The translations under genes were made by a program, and so were the position numbers. Below, piece after piece: positions 7,438 to 15,752 of a stretch of 64,000 nucleotides of DNA (position 1 is the stretch's first letter; every line of letters starts with the position of its first letter). The stretch is from Phycisphaerae bacterium. GTDB taxonomy: Bacteria; Planctomycetota; Phycisphaerae; Phycisphaerales; Phycisphaeraceae. The stretch covers positions 248,001-312,000 of the forward strand of contig JAUHZU010000001.1 in the NCBI GenBank assembly GCA_030425705.1. The letters run 5' to 3'. The notes under the pieces are model-generated. The model was given only the letters and a program-made list of their open reading frames with translations. It was not told where the DNA came from and made no database searches.

Positions 7438-8520
7438 ATGCGAGTGTTGACAAACCAGACCCTCGCCGTCTTGCTGGCGGCGCTGTTGTGTATGTGTGCG
7501 CCCGGGGCCGTTGCCCAGGTGCCCGAGCCGCTGCCGGCCCCCGATGGCGAGCCGGCGGACCAGACCCAGCCCGTGCAGGTGTTTATCCTGCTGGGCCAGT
7601 CGAACATGCTGGGCTTCGGCCGGGTCGAGGACCGGGCGACCAGGGGCACGCTCGCACACCTCGTCCACGAGCAGGGGCGCTACCCGCACCTGGTCGATTC
7701 GGACGGCAACTGGTCGACCCGCCGCGACGTGCACTACATCCAGACGACCGTCGGCAACCGCCAGCAGCCGCTGGGCGTCGGCTGTGGTGTGCGGAACGGG
7801 TTTGTCGGCGTCGAGCTGCAGTTCGGGCACATCATGGGGCACCTGCACGACGCGCCGGTCGTGATCCTCAAGGCGTGCATCGGCAACCGGTCGCTGGGCT
7901 GGGACCTGCTCCCGCCGGGCAGCGAGCGTTACGAATTCGACGGCCGATACTACGCGGGATACGGGGAGAGCCCGCTGTCGTGGGAGGTGGGCCGCGAGCC
8001 CGAGCCGATCGAGTGGTACGCCGGCAAGCAGTACGACACGGACACGTCCAACGCGAAGGCCGTCCTCGCGAACCTGGTCGAGCACTACCCGGACTACGCG
8101 GGGCAGGGCTTCGAGGTCGCGGGCTTCGTGTTCTGGCAGGGGCACAAGGACCAGAACGCGGCGCACGCGGGGCGGTACGAGCAGAACCTGGTGCGGTTCA
8201 TCAAGACGCTGCGCGAAGACTTTGAGGCGCCCGACGCGAAGTTTGTCCTCGCGACCATCGGGTTCAATGGCGATGCGATGCAGGGCCACGCGCTGACGAT
8301 CGTCGACGCGCAGCTCGCGGTCGACGGCGGAGCGGGCAACTACCCCGAGTTTGCCGGCAACGTCGCAACGATCGACGCGCGGCCGTACTGGCGCGGCGCG
8401 GACGAGTCCCCGGCCAACCAGGGGCACCACTACAACCAGAACGCCGAGACCTACATGCAGGTGGGCGATGCGCTGGGGCGTGCGATGGCACGGCTGCTCG
8501 CGGACCCTGCCGACGACTAG
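7438..8520 (+). CDS. Secreted SGNH-type carbohydrate esterase (sialate O-acetylesterase domain)
   Basis: The 360-residue protein removes acetyl groups from sugars, by family inference. Residues 1-26 are a signal peptide ending in GAVAQ. The catalytic serine is in VFILLGQSNMLGFG (block I), VFWQGHKDQN matches block III, and a His in the C-terminal GHHYNQNAETYMQVGDAL could complete the triad. The ATG at 7438 has AAAGGAG six bases upstream. It heads a same-strand group with a beta-helix protein, a flavoprotein and a GH43-like enzyme, suggesting polysaccharide breakdown outside the cytoplasm. Confidence 0.85.
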   Translation: MRVLTNQTLAVLLAALLCMCAPGAVAQVPEPLPAPDGEPADQTQPVQVFILLGQSNMLGFGRVEDRATRGTLAHLVHEQGRYPHLVDSDGNWSTRRDVHYIQTTVGNRQQPLGVGCGVRNGFVGVELQFGHIMGHLHDAPVVILKACIGNRSLGWDLLPPGSERYEFDGRYYAGYGESPLSWEVGREPEPIEWYAGKQYDTDTSNAKAVLANLVEHYPDYAGQGFEVAGFVFWQGHKDQNAAHAGRYEQNLVRFIKTLREDFEAPDAKFVLATIGFNGDAMQGHALTIVDAQLAVDGGAGNYPEFAGNVATIDARPYWRGADESPANQGHHYNQNAETYMQVGDALGRAMARLLADPADD

Positions 8521-8534
8521 CGGAATCCCGATGG

Positions 8535-9731
8535 ATGGACCGGCAAACCATGCGTAACCGACTGCGGCTTGTCCTCTTTCTCGCCCTGGCGTTGTGCGCC
8601 CGGTCGGGTTCTGACGCGGCCGCTCAGGATATCCGGGTCGACTCACGGGCGGGGTTGTTGTCGGCGTTGGCGGACGCCGGGCCGGGCACGACGGTGCTCA
8701 TCGCGCCGGGGGTGTACGACGGGGGGCTGCATGTCGCGGGGCTGCACGGCGAAGAAGGTTCGCCGATCACGGTGCGGGCCGCGGACCCGGACGACCCGCC
8801 GGTGTTCCGCGGGGGGACCAACGGGATGCAGCTGTCGCGCGTGTCGCACGTGGTGCTGGAGCACCTGGTGTTCGAGGGCGCGACGGGCAACGGGCTGAAC
8901 ATCGATGACGGCGGGGTCATCGACGAGCCGTCGCACGGTGTGGTGCTGCGCGGGCTGGTGGTGCGTGAGGTCGGGCCGAGAGGCAACCGGGACGGGATCA
9001 AGCTGTCGGGCGTGGTCGCGTTCCGTATCGAGGACTGCACGCTGACCGACTGGGGCGACGGCGGGTCGGGGGTGGACATGGTCGGCTGTCACAACGGCAT
9101 TGTGATCGGTTGCTCGTTCCAACGAACGGACGAGGGGGCGCTGGGCAGCGGCGTGCAGATGAAGGGCGGGACGAGCGGGGTTCGCGTGCTGGGGTGCCGG
9201 TTCGAGAACGCGGGCAGCCGGATGGTGAACGCGGGCGGCTCGACGGGGCGCGCGTTTTTCCGCCCGGCGTTGGAAGCGTCGGGCAACGCCGAGGCGCGGG
9301 GCCTGGAGGTCGCGGGGTGTGTGTTTGTCGGGCCGGGCACGCCGGTGGCGTTCGTGGGGGTGGACAGCGCGGCGGTGCACCACAACACGATGGTGGGCCC
9401 GACGCCTTGGGTGCTGCGCATCCTGCAGGAGTCGGACGGCGAGGACTTCGTGCCCTGCCGGGACGGCGTGTTCACGGACAACCTGGTCGTCTTCGGCGGC
9501 GACGGCTACCGCCGCGCGGTGAACATCGGCGGGGGCACCGCGCCCGAGACATTTACGTTCGCGCGGAACTGGTGGTACCACGCCGGCTCGCCGGGCGACT
9601 CCCGGCCGCAGTTGCCGGCCACGGAGGCCGACGGCGTCTACGGCCGCGACCCCCGGGTTCTGGCGGACGGCACGCCCGCCGAGGGGTCGCCGGCGACCGA
9701 TGTCGGGGCGCACGCGTGGGACGGCGAATAG
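8535..9731 (+). CDS. Secreted right-handed beta-helix protein, pectate-lyase-like fold
   Basis: The 398-residue product has an N-terminal signal peptide (RLRLVLFLALALCARSG, cut near AAAQD). After this it shows repeated short beta strands typical of a parallel beta-helix: ITVRAADPDDPPVFRGG, HVVLEHLVFEGATGNGLNI, GVVLRGLVVREVG, VAFRIEDCTL and later rungs. Such proteins are polysaccharide lyases, hydrolases or sugar-binding proteins; no catalytic residues are certain. Starts at 8535 and 8550 are both possible and neither has a clear ribosome site. The 14-bp gap to the upstream esterase suggests one transcript. Confidence 0.8.
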   Translation: MDRQTMRNRLRLVLFLALALCARSGSDAAAQDIRVDSRAGLLSALADAGPGTTVLIAPGVYDGGLHVAGLHGEEGSPITVRAADPDDPPVFRGGTNGMQLSRVSHVVLEHLVFEGATGNGLNIDDGGVIDEPSHGVVLRGLVVREVGPRGNRDGIKLSGVVAFRIEDCTLTDWGDGGSGVDMVGCHNGIVIGCSFQRTDEGALGSGVQMKGGTSGVRVLGCRFENAGSRMVNAGGSTGRAFFRPALEASGNAEARGLEVAGCVFVGPGTPVAFVGVDSAAVHHNTMVGPTPWVLRILQESDGEDFVPCRDGVFTDNLVVFGGDGYRRAVNIGGGTAPETFTFARNWWYHAGSPGDSRPQLPATEADGVYGRDPRVLADGTPAEGSPATDVGAHAWDGE

Positions 9732-9747
9732 CCGGCGGCGGGTGGGC

Positions 9748-9753
9748 TACCAT
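9748..9753 (+). promoter_or_regulatory. -10 box of the YpdA-like gene
   Basis: TACCAT six bases before the ATG at 9760. This supports a leaderless mRNA starting inside the otherwise close gene group. Confidence 0.4.
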
Positions 9754-9759
9754 GCCCGC

Positions 9760-10806
9760 ATGGCTGAGTTGGAGCGAACGGATGTGTTGGTGGTCGGCGC
9801 CGGTCCGATCGGGCTGGAGTTGGCGGTGTCGCTGAAGGCGATGGGCGTCGGCTTTGTGCAGGTGGACGCGGGGCGGATCGGGCAGACGGTGCTGGACTAC
9901 CCGCCGGGGACGACGTTTTTCTCGAGCCCGGAGCGGATCGCGATCGCGGGCGTGCCGCTGATGACGCCGGACCAGGGCAAGGCGACACGCGAGCGGTACC
10001 TGACGTACCTGCACGCGGTAGTGAAGCAGTTTGACCTTGAGGTCCGCGACGGCGAGCGGGTCGAAGCGGTGACGAAGCGGGATGACGGCCGGTTTACCGT
10101 CACAACAAGCAGGCAGGCCTACGACGCACGGGCGGTCGTGCTGGCGATCGGGGACATGCACCGGCCGCGGCTGCTGGGTATACCGGGCGAAGACCTGCCG
10201 CACGTGTCGCACGTGCTGGCCGAGCCGCTGCGGTACTTCGGGCGACGGGTGTTGATCGTAGGCGGGAAGAACTCGGCGGTGGAGGCGGCGCTGCGCTGCC
10301 AGCGCGCGGGGGCGCACGTCAGCATCAGCTACCGGGGCGAGGCGTTCAGCGAGACGTCGATCAAGTACTGGCTGCTGCCGGAGATCAAGGCGCTTATCAA
10401 GCACGGGCAGGTCGGCTACTACCCGCGGACCGTGCCGACGCGTATCGATGAGCGGGGCGTCACGCTCGCGTCGGTCGACGACCCGGCCGACACGCGCGCC
10501 GTCGAGGCGGACGACGTGCTGCTGCTCACCGGGTACGAGCAGGACAAGACGCTGTTCGAGTCGGCGGGGGTCGGGCTCGAGGGCGAGAACCGCGCCCCCG
10601 TCCACGATCCGGCGACGATGATGAGCAACGTTGCCAACCTCTACCTCGCAGGCACCGCCGCCGCGGGCACGCAGCACCAGTTCAAGCTCTATATCGAGAA
10701 CGCCCACCCGCACGTCACGAAGATCGTCACATCCCTCACCGGCCAGCCGCCGCCGGCGCACCTGGTCAACACCGCCGCGAAGACGTACGGCCTGCCCGAG
10801 AGCTAA
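9760..10806 (+). CDS. YpdA-like FAD/NAD(P)H oxidoreductase
   Basis: The 348-residue flavoprotein has an FAD-binding Rossmann motif at its start (DVLVVGAGPIGLELAVSL) and a second NAD(P)-binding Rossmann motif mid-protein (RRVLIVGGKNSAVEAALRC). It matches the YpdA family, named for the putative bacillithiol-disulfide reductase, including the C-terminal TAAAGTQHQFKLYIENAHPH. It lacks the CxxC redox pair of thioredoxin reductases, as YpdA does. Its natural thiol substrate in this organism is unknown. It sits among secreted glycan enzymes but is cytoplasmic. Confidence 0.85.
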   Translation: MAELERTDVLVVGAGPIGLELAVSLKAMGVGFVQVDAGRIGQTVLDYPPGTTFFSSPERIAIAGVPLMTPDQGKATRERYLTYLHAVVKQFDLEVRDGERVEAVTKRDDGRFTVTTSRQAYDARAVVLAIGDMHRPRLLGIPGEDLPHVSHVLAEPLRYFGRRVLIVGGKNSAVEAALRCQRAGAHVSISYRGEAFSETSIKYWLLPEIKALIKHGQVGYYPRTVPTRIDERGVTLASVDDPADTRAVEADDVLLLTGYEQDKTLFESAGVGLEGENRAPVHDPATMMSNVANLYLAGTAAAGTQHQFKLYIENAHPHVTKIVTSLTGQPPPAHLVNTAAKTYGLPES

Positions 10807-10811
10807 GCCGC

Positions 10812-10817
10812 TACACT
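10812..10817 (+). promoter_or_regulatory. -10 box of the GH43-like gene
   Basis: TACACT six bases before the ATG at 10824, again with no ribosome site between them. Confidence 0.4.
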
Positions 10818-10823
10818 CTCCGC

Positions 10824-11876
10824 ATGAAACCCTTTCTCCTCGCGACTTGTCTATCCGTCCTCTCCGTTTCCCTGCTGGGCTGCGCTGCCGCCGAGCCGGT
10901 GATGTACTCCAACCCGATCGCGCCCGACGGCGAAGACCCCTGGGTCACGCGTCACGACGGGATGTACTACTACACCTTCTCGTCGGGCCCGAACCACACC
11001 GGCGAATACAGCCGACGGAACGCGGTGTGGGTGACCGGCTCGCCGTCACTGATCGGGGTATGTACCGCCGAGCCGGCGCTCGCGTGGGCACCGGAGCCGG
11101 GAACGATGTATTCCGAGGAATTGTGGGCGCCGGAGCTGCACTGGTACGACGGGGCGTGGTACCTCTACATCGCCGCAGACGACGGCAACAACGACAACCA
11201 CCGCACGCACGTGCTGCGCCGGACCGACGCCGACCCGCGCGGCGCGTTCGAGCACCTGGGCGAGCTCGAGCTGCCCGAGGGCAAGTGGGCGATCGACATG
11301 ACGCTGTTTGAGGACGACGGGCAACTCTACGGTGTCTGGTCCGGCTGGCCGGGCTTCGAGAACGTGCAGCAGAACCTGTACATCTGCCGGATGGACGACC
11401 CGGCGACGCCGGTGGGCGGTCGCGTGCTGATCTCCCAGCCCGAGCACGACTGGGAGCTGCGGGGCGGCGCGCCGGGGCTGCCGACGATCAACGAGGGCGC
11501 GGCGGTGTTCCATCACGACGGCCGGACGTTCCTGATCTACGCCGCGAGCGGGTCGTGGTCGGACTTCTACTGCCTGGGGCTGATGGAGCTGACCGGTGAT
11601 GACCCGATGGACCCGGACGCATGGACGAAGCACGAGGACGTGTGGTTCGAGAGCGGCAACGGCGTGACCGCGCCGGGGCACTCGTCGGTCGTCATGTCGC
11701 CGAACGGCCGCGAGTACTGGCTGGTGTACCACACGGCCAAGCACCCGGGCGCGGGCTGGGACCGGCAGGTGTGCATGCAGCGGATCACCTTCGACCCGGA
11801 GACCGGCCTGCCGACGCCCGGCGCCCCGGTGCCGGTCGGCGTGCCGACGCCGGGCCCCTCGGGCGAACGGCCGTAG
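10824..11876 (+). CDS. GH43-like glycoside hydrolase lipoprotein
   Basis: The 350-residue protein has a lipoprotein signal (SVLSVSLLGCAAAE, lipidated Cys about residue 20) and a five-bladed beta-propeller pattern. The three acidic residues of family GH43 are in place: a catalytic base in EDPWVTRHDGMYYYTF, a pKa-modulating Asp in WAIDMTLFEDDG and the acid Glu in INEGAAVFHHDG. GH43 enzymes release arabinose or xylose from plant or algal polysaccharides; the exact sugar cannot be told. It closes the carbohydrate-active group beginning at 7438. Confidence 0.82.
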   Translation: MKPFLLATCLSVLSVSLLGCAAAEPVMYSNPIAPDGEDPWVTRHDGMYYYTFSSGPNHTGEYSRRNAVWVTGSPSLIGVCTAEPALAWAPEPGTMYSEELWAPELHWYDGAWYLYIAADDGNNDNHRTHVLRRTDADPRGAFEHLGELELPEGKWAIDMTLFEDDGQLYGVWSGWPGFENVQQNLYICRMDDPATPVGGRVLISQPEHDWELRGGAPGLPTINEGAAVFHHDGRTFLIYAASGSWSDFYCLGLMELTGDDPMDPDAWTKHEDVWFESGNGVTAPGHSSVVMSPNGREYWLVYHTAKHPGAGWDRQVCMQRITFDPETGLPTPGAPVPVGVPTPGPSGERP

Positions 11877-12006
11877 GCTCGGCTTGTCAACGGGCAACCT
11901 CCCGGGATTGGGACTCAACCCCGCCGACATTCGCGTCACCAACCTTGAAGGGCGGGTAAGTTAGCCGGGCCTGTCCGCTGGTCCCCGTCCCGAGCGAGCC
12001 GTTCAC

Positions 12007-13299
12007 ATGTCGCAGCTTCCGCCTCACGAGACGTCCCCCATCCCGTCGCCTACGGCCGGCTCACCGCTCGCGCCCACGGCGGGGTCGAAGCGGATCGTCG
12101 CGATCGATGTGCTGCGCGGCGTCGTGCTGCTGGGCATCCTGGTAATGAACATCCCTTTCATGGGCTGGCCCGAGGCGTGGGCGATGGACTCGCCGCGGTT
12201 CACGGACGACACGGGCCTGGAGCTGACGCTGTGGTTCTTAGCCGACGTGCTGGCGAACATGCGGATGATGTCGATCTTCTCGATGCTCTTTGGGGCCGGG
12301 GTCGTCATGGTCGCGGAGAAGGCGATCGCCGCGGGCAAGTCGCCGGCGGGGCTGCACTACAGACGCATGGGCTGGCTACTGGTGTTCGGCCTGGTCCACG
12401 CGTTCCTGATGTGGTACGGCGACATCCTCGTCGGCTACGCGCTCATCGGCTCGGTGGTCTACCTGCTCCGCCGGCTCCCCGTCGGCTGGCTGATCGCGTG
12501 CGGCACGGCCTCGCTGCTGGTCTCGACCGTCGCGACGCTCGGCCTGGCCGGGCTGTTTCTGATGTGGAAGCACGGCGACCCGTCGGGCTATGCGGCGTTC
12601 GACTTCTACGAGCGGGACCTGATCCCCGGCGAGATCGAGGCCTACCGGGGCGGGGTCGTGGCGCAGTTCCACGAGCGCTGGCCGGCGGCCTTGACGTTCA
12701 TCTTGTTTGTCGGCCCGGTGATGTTCTACTGGTGGTCGGCGGGGATGATGCTCTTTGGCATGGCGGCGATGAAGGCCCGGCTGATCACCGGCGAGCGGCC
12801 GACGAAGGTGTACGCGGCGATGGTCGCGGTAGGCTTCGGTATCGGGCTGCCGCTGGCGTCCGCGGTGACGTGGTACAAGCTGGCGTACGGCTCGGGCGAC
12901 GGGGCGCAGACGATGCTCCTGTTCGCCGCCCACTACCTGCCGACGGTGTGCGTGGTCTGCGGCTGGGTCGGGCTCGTGCTCCTGCTGTGCAAGCAGGCGT
13001 GGTTCGCGAAGCTGTCATACCCGCTCGCCAGCGTCGGTCGTATGGCGCTGACCAACTACCTCTCTCAGACACTGATCGTCACGTTCCTGTTCTATGGCCA
13101 CGGCTTCGCGCTCTTCGCTAAGCTCGAACGCCCGACGATGTTCGGCATCGTGCTCGGGGTCTGGGCGCTGCAACTGGTCTGGTCGCCGCTGTGGCTCAGC
13201 CGGTTCCGCTTCGGCCCGATGGAGTGGGTCTGGCGTTCGCTGACGTACGGCCGGCTGGAGCCGATGCGTCGGCGTGCGTCGCCGGCTCACACCTCCTAA
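12007..13299 (+). CDS. DUF418 (YeiB-type) multi-pass membrane protein
   Basis: The 430-residue protein opens with a short hydrophilic tail and the family signature KRIVAIDVLRGVVLLGILVM followed by NIPFMGWP. About ten hydrophobic helices follow, and it ends with the typical DUF418 box (SRFRFGPMEWVWRSLTYG). The fold is related to membrane acyltransferases, but the reaction is unknown. The next gene starts 12 bp downstream. Confidence 0.88.
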   Translation: MSQLPPHETSPIPSPTAGSPLAPTAGSKRIVAIDVLRGVVLLGILVMNIPFMGWPEAWAMDSPRFTDDTGLELTLWFLADVLANMRMMSIFSMLFGAGVVMVAEKAIAAGKSPAGLHYRRMGWLLVFGLVHAFLMWYGDILVGYALIGSVVYLLRRLPVGWLIACGTASLLVSTVATLGLAGLFLMWKHGDPSGYAAFDFYERDLIPGEIEAYRGGVVAQFHERWPAALTFILFVGPVMFYWWSAGMMLFGMAAMKARLITGERPTKVYAAMVAVGFGIGLPLASAVTWYKLAYGSGDGAQTMLLFAAHYLPTVCVVCGWVGLVLLLCKQAWFAKLSYPLASVGRMALTNYLSQTLIVTFLFYGHGFALFAKLERPTMFGIVLGVWALQLVWSPLWLSRFRFGPMEWVWRSLTYGRLEPMRRRASPAHTS

Positions 13300-13302
13300 A
13301 CT
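13297..13302 (+). promoter_or_regulatory. -10 box of the membrane protein at 13311
   Basis: TAAACT overlaps the end of the DUF418 gene and lies eight bases before the next ATG. It could give the downstream gene its own nearly leaderless mRNA. Confidence 0.35.
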
Positions 13303-13310
13303 TGCGGCCG

Positions 13311-14201
13311 ATGACCGAGCCCACGACCGCCGACCCGGAACAACCCGCCGACCGGCCCCGCCTGCGCAAACGCGACCTCGCCGCCGCCCTGGCCGGGCCG
13401 GCCCTGGTGCTGGCCTTGCTCGGGGTCTACCTCGTCTCGCCGGGGCAGTGGTACGAGGGCGTCGAGCTGGACGGCGACAAAACGCTGCTGCTCGACGACG
13501 CCCACAAGGGCTTCTACCTCACGCACATCCTCGAAGAGCGCTACCGCGAGTATCAACTGGTCGAGATGATCACGTTCGGCTGCTCGGTCCTCGCGGCGGG
13601 GTGCGGCTTCCTCGCGGCAGGGCTGGTCTTCCGGCAGGTGCGCGAACGCTTCCCCGACGCCGGGCCGCTGGCACGGTGGTTCTCGCCGGCACTGCTGGGG
13701 GTGTCGGCGTTGGCGTCGCTGTTCTTTGCCGGCGAAGAGGTCAACTGGGGGCAGACCTTCGCCCGATGGGGCCGGCCTGAGTTCACGCAGGACGCCGCGA
13801 CGGCCGAGCAGTACACCGCGCAGAGCATCCACAACAACCTCGAAGGACTGTCGGTGCAGTCGATGGGATCGGTGTTCCTGATCGTCGTGCTCGTGGTCCT
13901 GCCGATCGCGTGGGCCCGGCGGAAGCAGCTACGCCTGCCCGCGGCGTGGGGCCCGGCCATCGCGTGCTGGCCCGCGGCGGCGACGGTGGCCTCGGCCTAT
14001 GTGCTCAAGGAGGTCAAGTCCGTCTACCGCTCGGCTATTGGCAAGGACCAGGCCAAGCTCGATACGTTCTACATGGGCTACCTCGAGCAGATCAACGAGC
14101 AGAAAGAGATGCTGCTGGCCCTGGCGCTGCTGCTGTACCTGGGATACGCCCTGGCCCGGGCCTGGAAGGCGCGGGGAGAAGCCGGGCCGGACGCGGCCTA
14201 G
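13311..14201 (+). CDS. Multi-pass membrane protein with GEEVNWGQ motif
   Basis: The 296-residue product has a hydrophilic N-terminus and about six transmembrane helices (LAAALAGPALVLALLGVYLV, FGCSVLAAGCGFLAAGLVF, FSPALLGVSALASLFFAG and others). FAGEEVNWGQTFARWG resembles a GEEISWGQ-type box found in uncharacterised bacterial membrane proteins. A lumenal stretch precedes VLIVVLVVLPIAWARR-type helices. The function is not known. The start is 12 bp after the DUF418 stop. Confidence 0.75.
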   Translation: MTEPTTADPEQPADRPRLRKRDLAAALAGPALVLALLGVYLVSPGQWYEGVELDGDKTLLLDDAHKGFYLTHILEERYREYQLVEMITFGCSVLAAGCGFLAAGLVFRQVRERFPDAGPLARWFSPALLGVSALASLFFAGEEVNWGQTFARWGRPEFTQDAATAEQYTAQSIHNNLEGLSVQSMGSVFLIVVLVVLPIAWARRKQLRLPAAWGPAIACWPAAATVASAYVLKEVKSVYRSAIGKDQAKLDTFYMGYLEQINEQKEMLLALALLLYLGYALARAWKARGEAGPDAA

Positions 14202-14323
14202 ACCCTCCCGGGTTCGGGAAAAACGGGGGCGGGGGCCAAAAATAGTGGGAAAACCTGAGCCCGGTGCTTGGCTGGGCCGGCCCGGAAGGTATGATCCATA
14301 CTTCCGCTTCACCGAGGGTGCCG

Positions 14324-14914
14324 ATGTCCAACACGCCCAGAGCCCGCCGCGCCGCCGCCAAACTCCTTTGGCCGATGGCTGCGCTGCTCCTGCTGGCGTG
14401 GGCGGGCCCGGCCCAGGCGGCCCCCGTCGTGCCGGTCGAAGAAGCCGACGAATCGTCGCTGATCCAGTCGGCGATCCGCGCGTTCGACGTCTACCTCGGG
14501 CTGGTCGATGGCGGCGACGTCAACGCCGTGCGCGAGCATGTACTCGACCCCGGCTACACCGAGGGCCGGGTGTCCGTCGTCGAGAAGCTGTTGGCGTTCA
14601 TCCATGCCCGGCTGAACAGCAGCATCCAGAACGAAGGCGTCGTCGTCCGCGTTCAGGGCGACTGGGCGCTGGTGGTCTACCAGTACGACACGACGAGCAT
14701 GGGCCAGACCACGCGGGTCATCACGACCGCGTGGATGATCAAGTCCGAGGGGAGCTGGCGGCAGTTCATCGTCGCGCCGCGCGAGCGGGCGTTCTGGGAC
14801 AAGCGGCGTGCGGACTTCGACGCGCTCCAGCGCTGGTTCGACGAGCACGCCCGCGAGATCGTCGGCCGAACCGACGGCATGATCCTGCTGCCGACGCCGG
14901 TCGAAGACGCCTGA
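14324..14914 (+). CDS. Exported protein, possible NTF2-like fold
   Basis: The ATG at 14324 gives 196 residues with a clear signal peptide (ARRAAAKLLWPMAALLLLAW, ending PAQAA). The mature part starts with helices and continues with beta strands such as VVVRVQGDWALVVYQYDTT and GSWRQFIVAPRE, the pattern of SnoaL/NTF2-like domains, which bind or isomerise small ligands. No catalytic residue can be named. A rho-independent terminator follows at 14955. Confidence 0.65.
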   Translation: MSNTPRARRAAAKLLWPMAALLLLAWAGPAQAAPVVPVEEADESSLIQSAIRAFDVYLGLVDGGDVNAVREHVLDPGYTEGRVSVVEKLLAFIHARLNSSIQNEGVVVRVQGDWALVVYQYDTTSMGQTTRVITTAWMIKSEGSWRQFIVAPRERAFWDKRRADFDALQRWFDEHAREIVGRTDGMILLPTPVEDA

Positions 14915-14954
14915 GCGGTTGACCGCAGTACAACTAAAGAAGTGACGCGGCATC

Positions 14955-14980
14955 CCCACAGATCAGCGCTGTGGGTTTTT
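14955..14980 (+). terminator. Rho-independent terminator
   Basis: CCCACAG pairs perfectly with CTGTGGG across a seven-base loop and is followed by TTTTT. It ends the transcript of the exported protein at 14324-14914. Confidence 0.85.
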
Positions 14981-15002
14981 GGTTGGTGCGAGCCGCGAAG
15001 CG

Positions 15003-15635
15003 TTACCCGCCGAAGAGGTGGCGCCAGACGTCGCCGATGCCGATGCGGTCCGGGTCGTGCTCGTCGGGCAGGGCGGTGGGGGAGTACTCGCGGACGGCCG
15101 GCCGGGCGGTGAGTTCGGGGTCTTCTCCGTCGGCGAGGCGTTTGAGCCCCAGCGACCCGTCGCCGGTGACCGAGACGACCCACCGGCCCTCGTCGAGCCG
15201 GCGGTAGATGGCCTTGCCGTACATCGCGCCGGGCGCGTCCCAGTCGACCTCAAGCAGTTCTTCATCGATCGGCGTGGCGTAGGCCGGGGCCGTCTGATCG
15301 TCGAACACCCGGCGGATCAGCAGCCGGCCGTCGATCAGGGCGTAGTCGATAAACACCTCGCGGTCGGCGCGGTAGGGCGTAGGGATCGTCTCCTCGCCGT
15401 GGCCCGTGCGGACCACGACGCTGATCTTCCCATTCTGGACCAGCAGTTCGGTCACGGGCTTGGGGGTGACGGCCTGGTTGTATTCCTTGGCGAGCTCGCT
15501 GTACTCCGCGTGCAGCGAGTCCAGCCGGACGCGGTACACATCGCTCGCCACCGAGGCCTTCGCCCACTGATAGCCCGCCAGGGACATCGCCCCCAGCAGC
15601 AGCGCGGCCAACAGTAACACCAGTCGGTTCATCAT
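15003..15635 (-). CDS. Exported or membrane-anchored protein of unknown function
   Basis: The 210-residue product has one N-terminal hydrophobic helix (MMNRLVLLLAALLLGAMSLA), an anchor or uncleaved signal, followed by a helical segment (VYRVRLDSLHAEYSELAKEY) and a beta-rich C-terminal domain. Starts at 15635 and 15632 are both possible. The frame stays open far upstream, but that part is antisense to the esterase gene. It is divergent from that esterase with 117 bp between the starts. Confidence 0.65.
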   Translation of the reverse strand: MMNRLVLLLAALLLGAMSLAGYQWAKASVASDVYRVRLDSLHAEYSELAKEYNQAVTPKPVTELLVQNGKISVVVRTGHGEETIPTPYRADREVFIDYALIDGRLLIRRVFDDQTAPAYATPIDEELLEVDWDAPGAMYGKAIYRRLDEGRWVVSVTGDGSLGLKRLADGEDPELTARPAVREYSPTALPDEHDPDRIGIGDVWRHLFGG

Positions 15636-15752
15636 CGTCGGGCTCGAAAGCGGGTCCGCCGGGCTTCTCCACTGTCGCCGGGCCAAAACCCGTATGCTTA
15701 TCGGCGATCCGCCCCCGGTCGATCCAGCTTCCCGCGTCCGCCCCGCACCAGG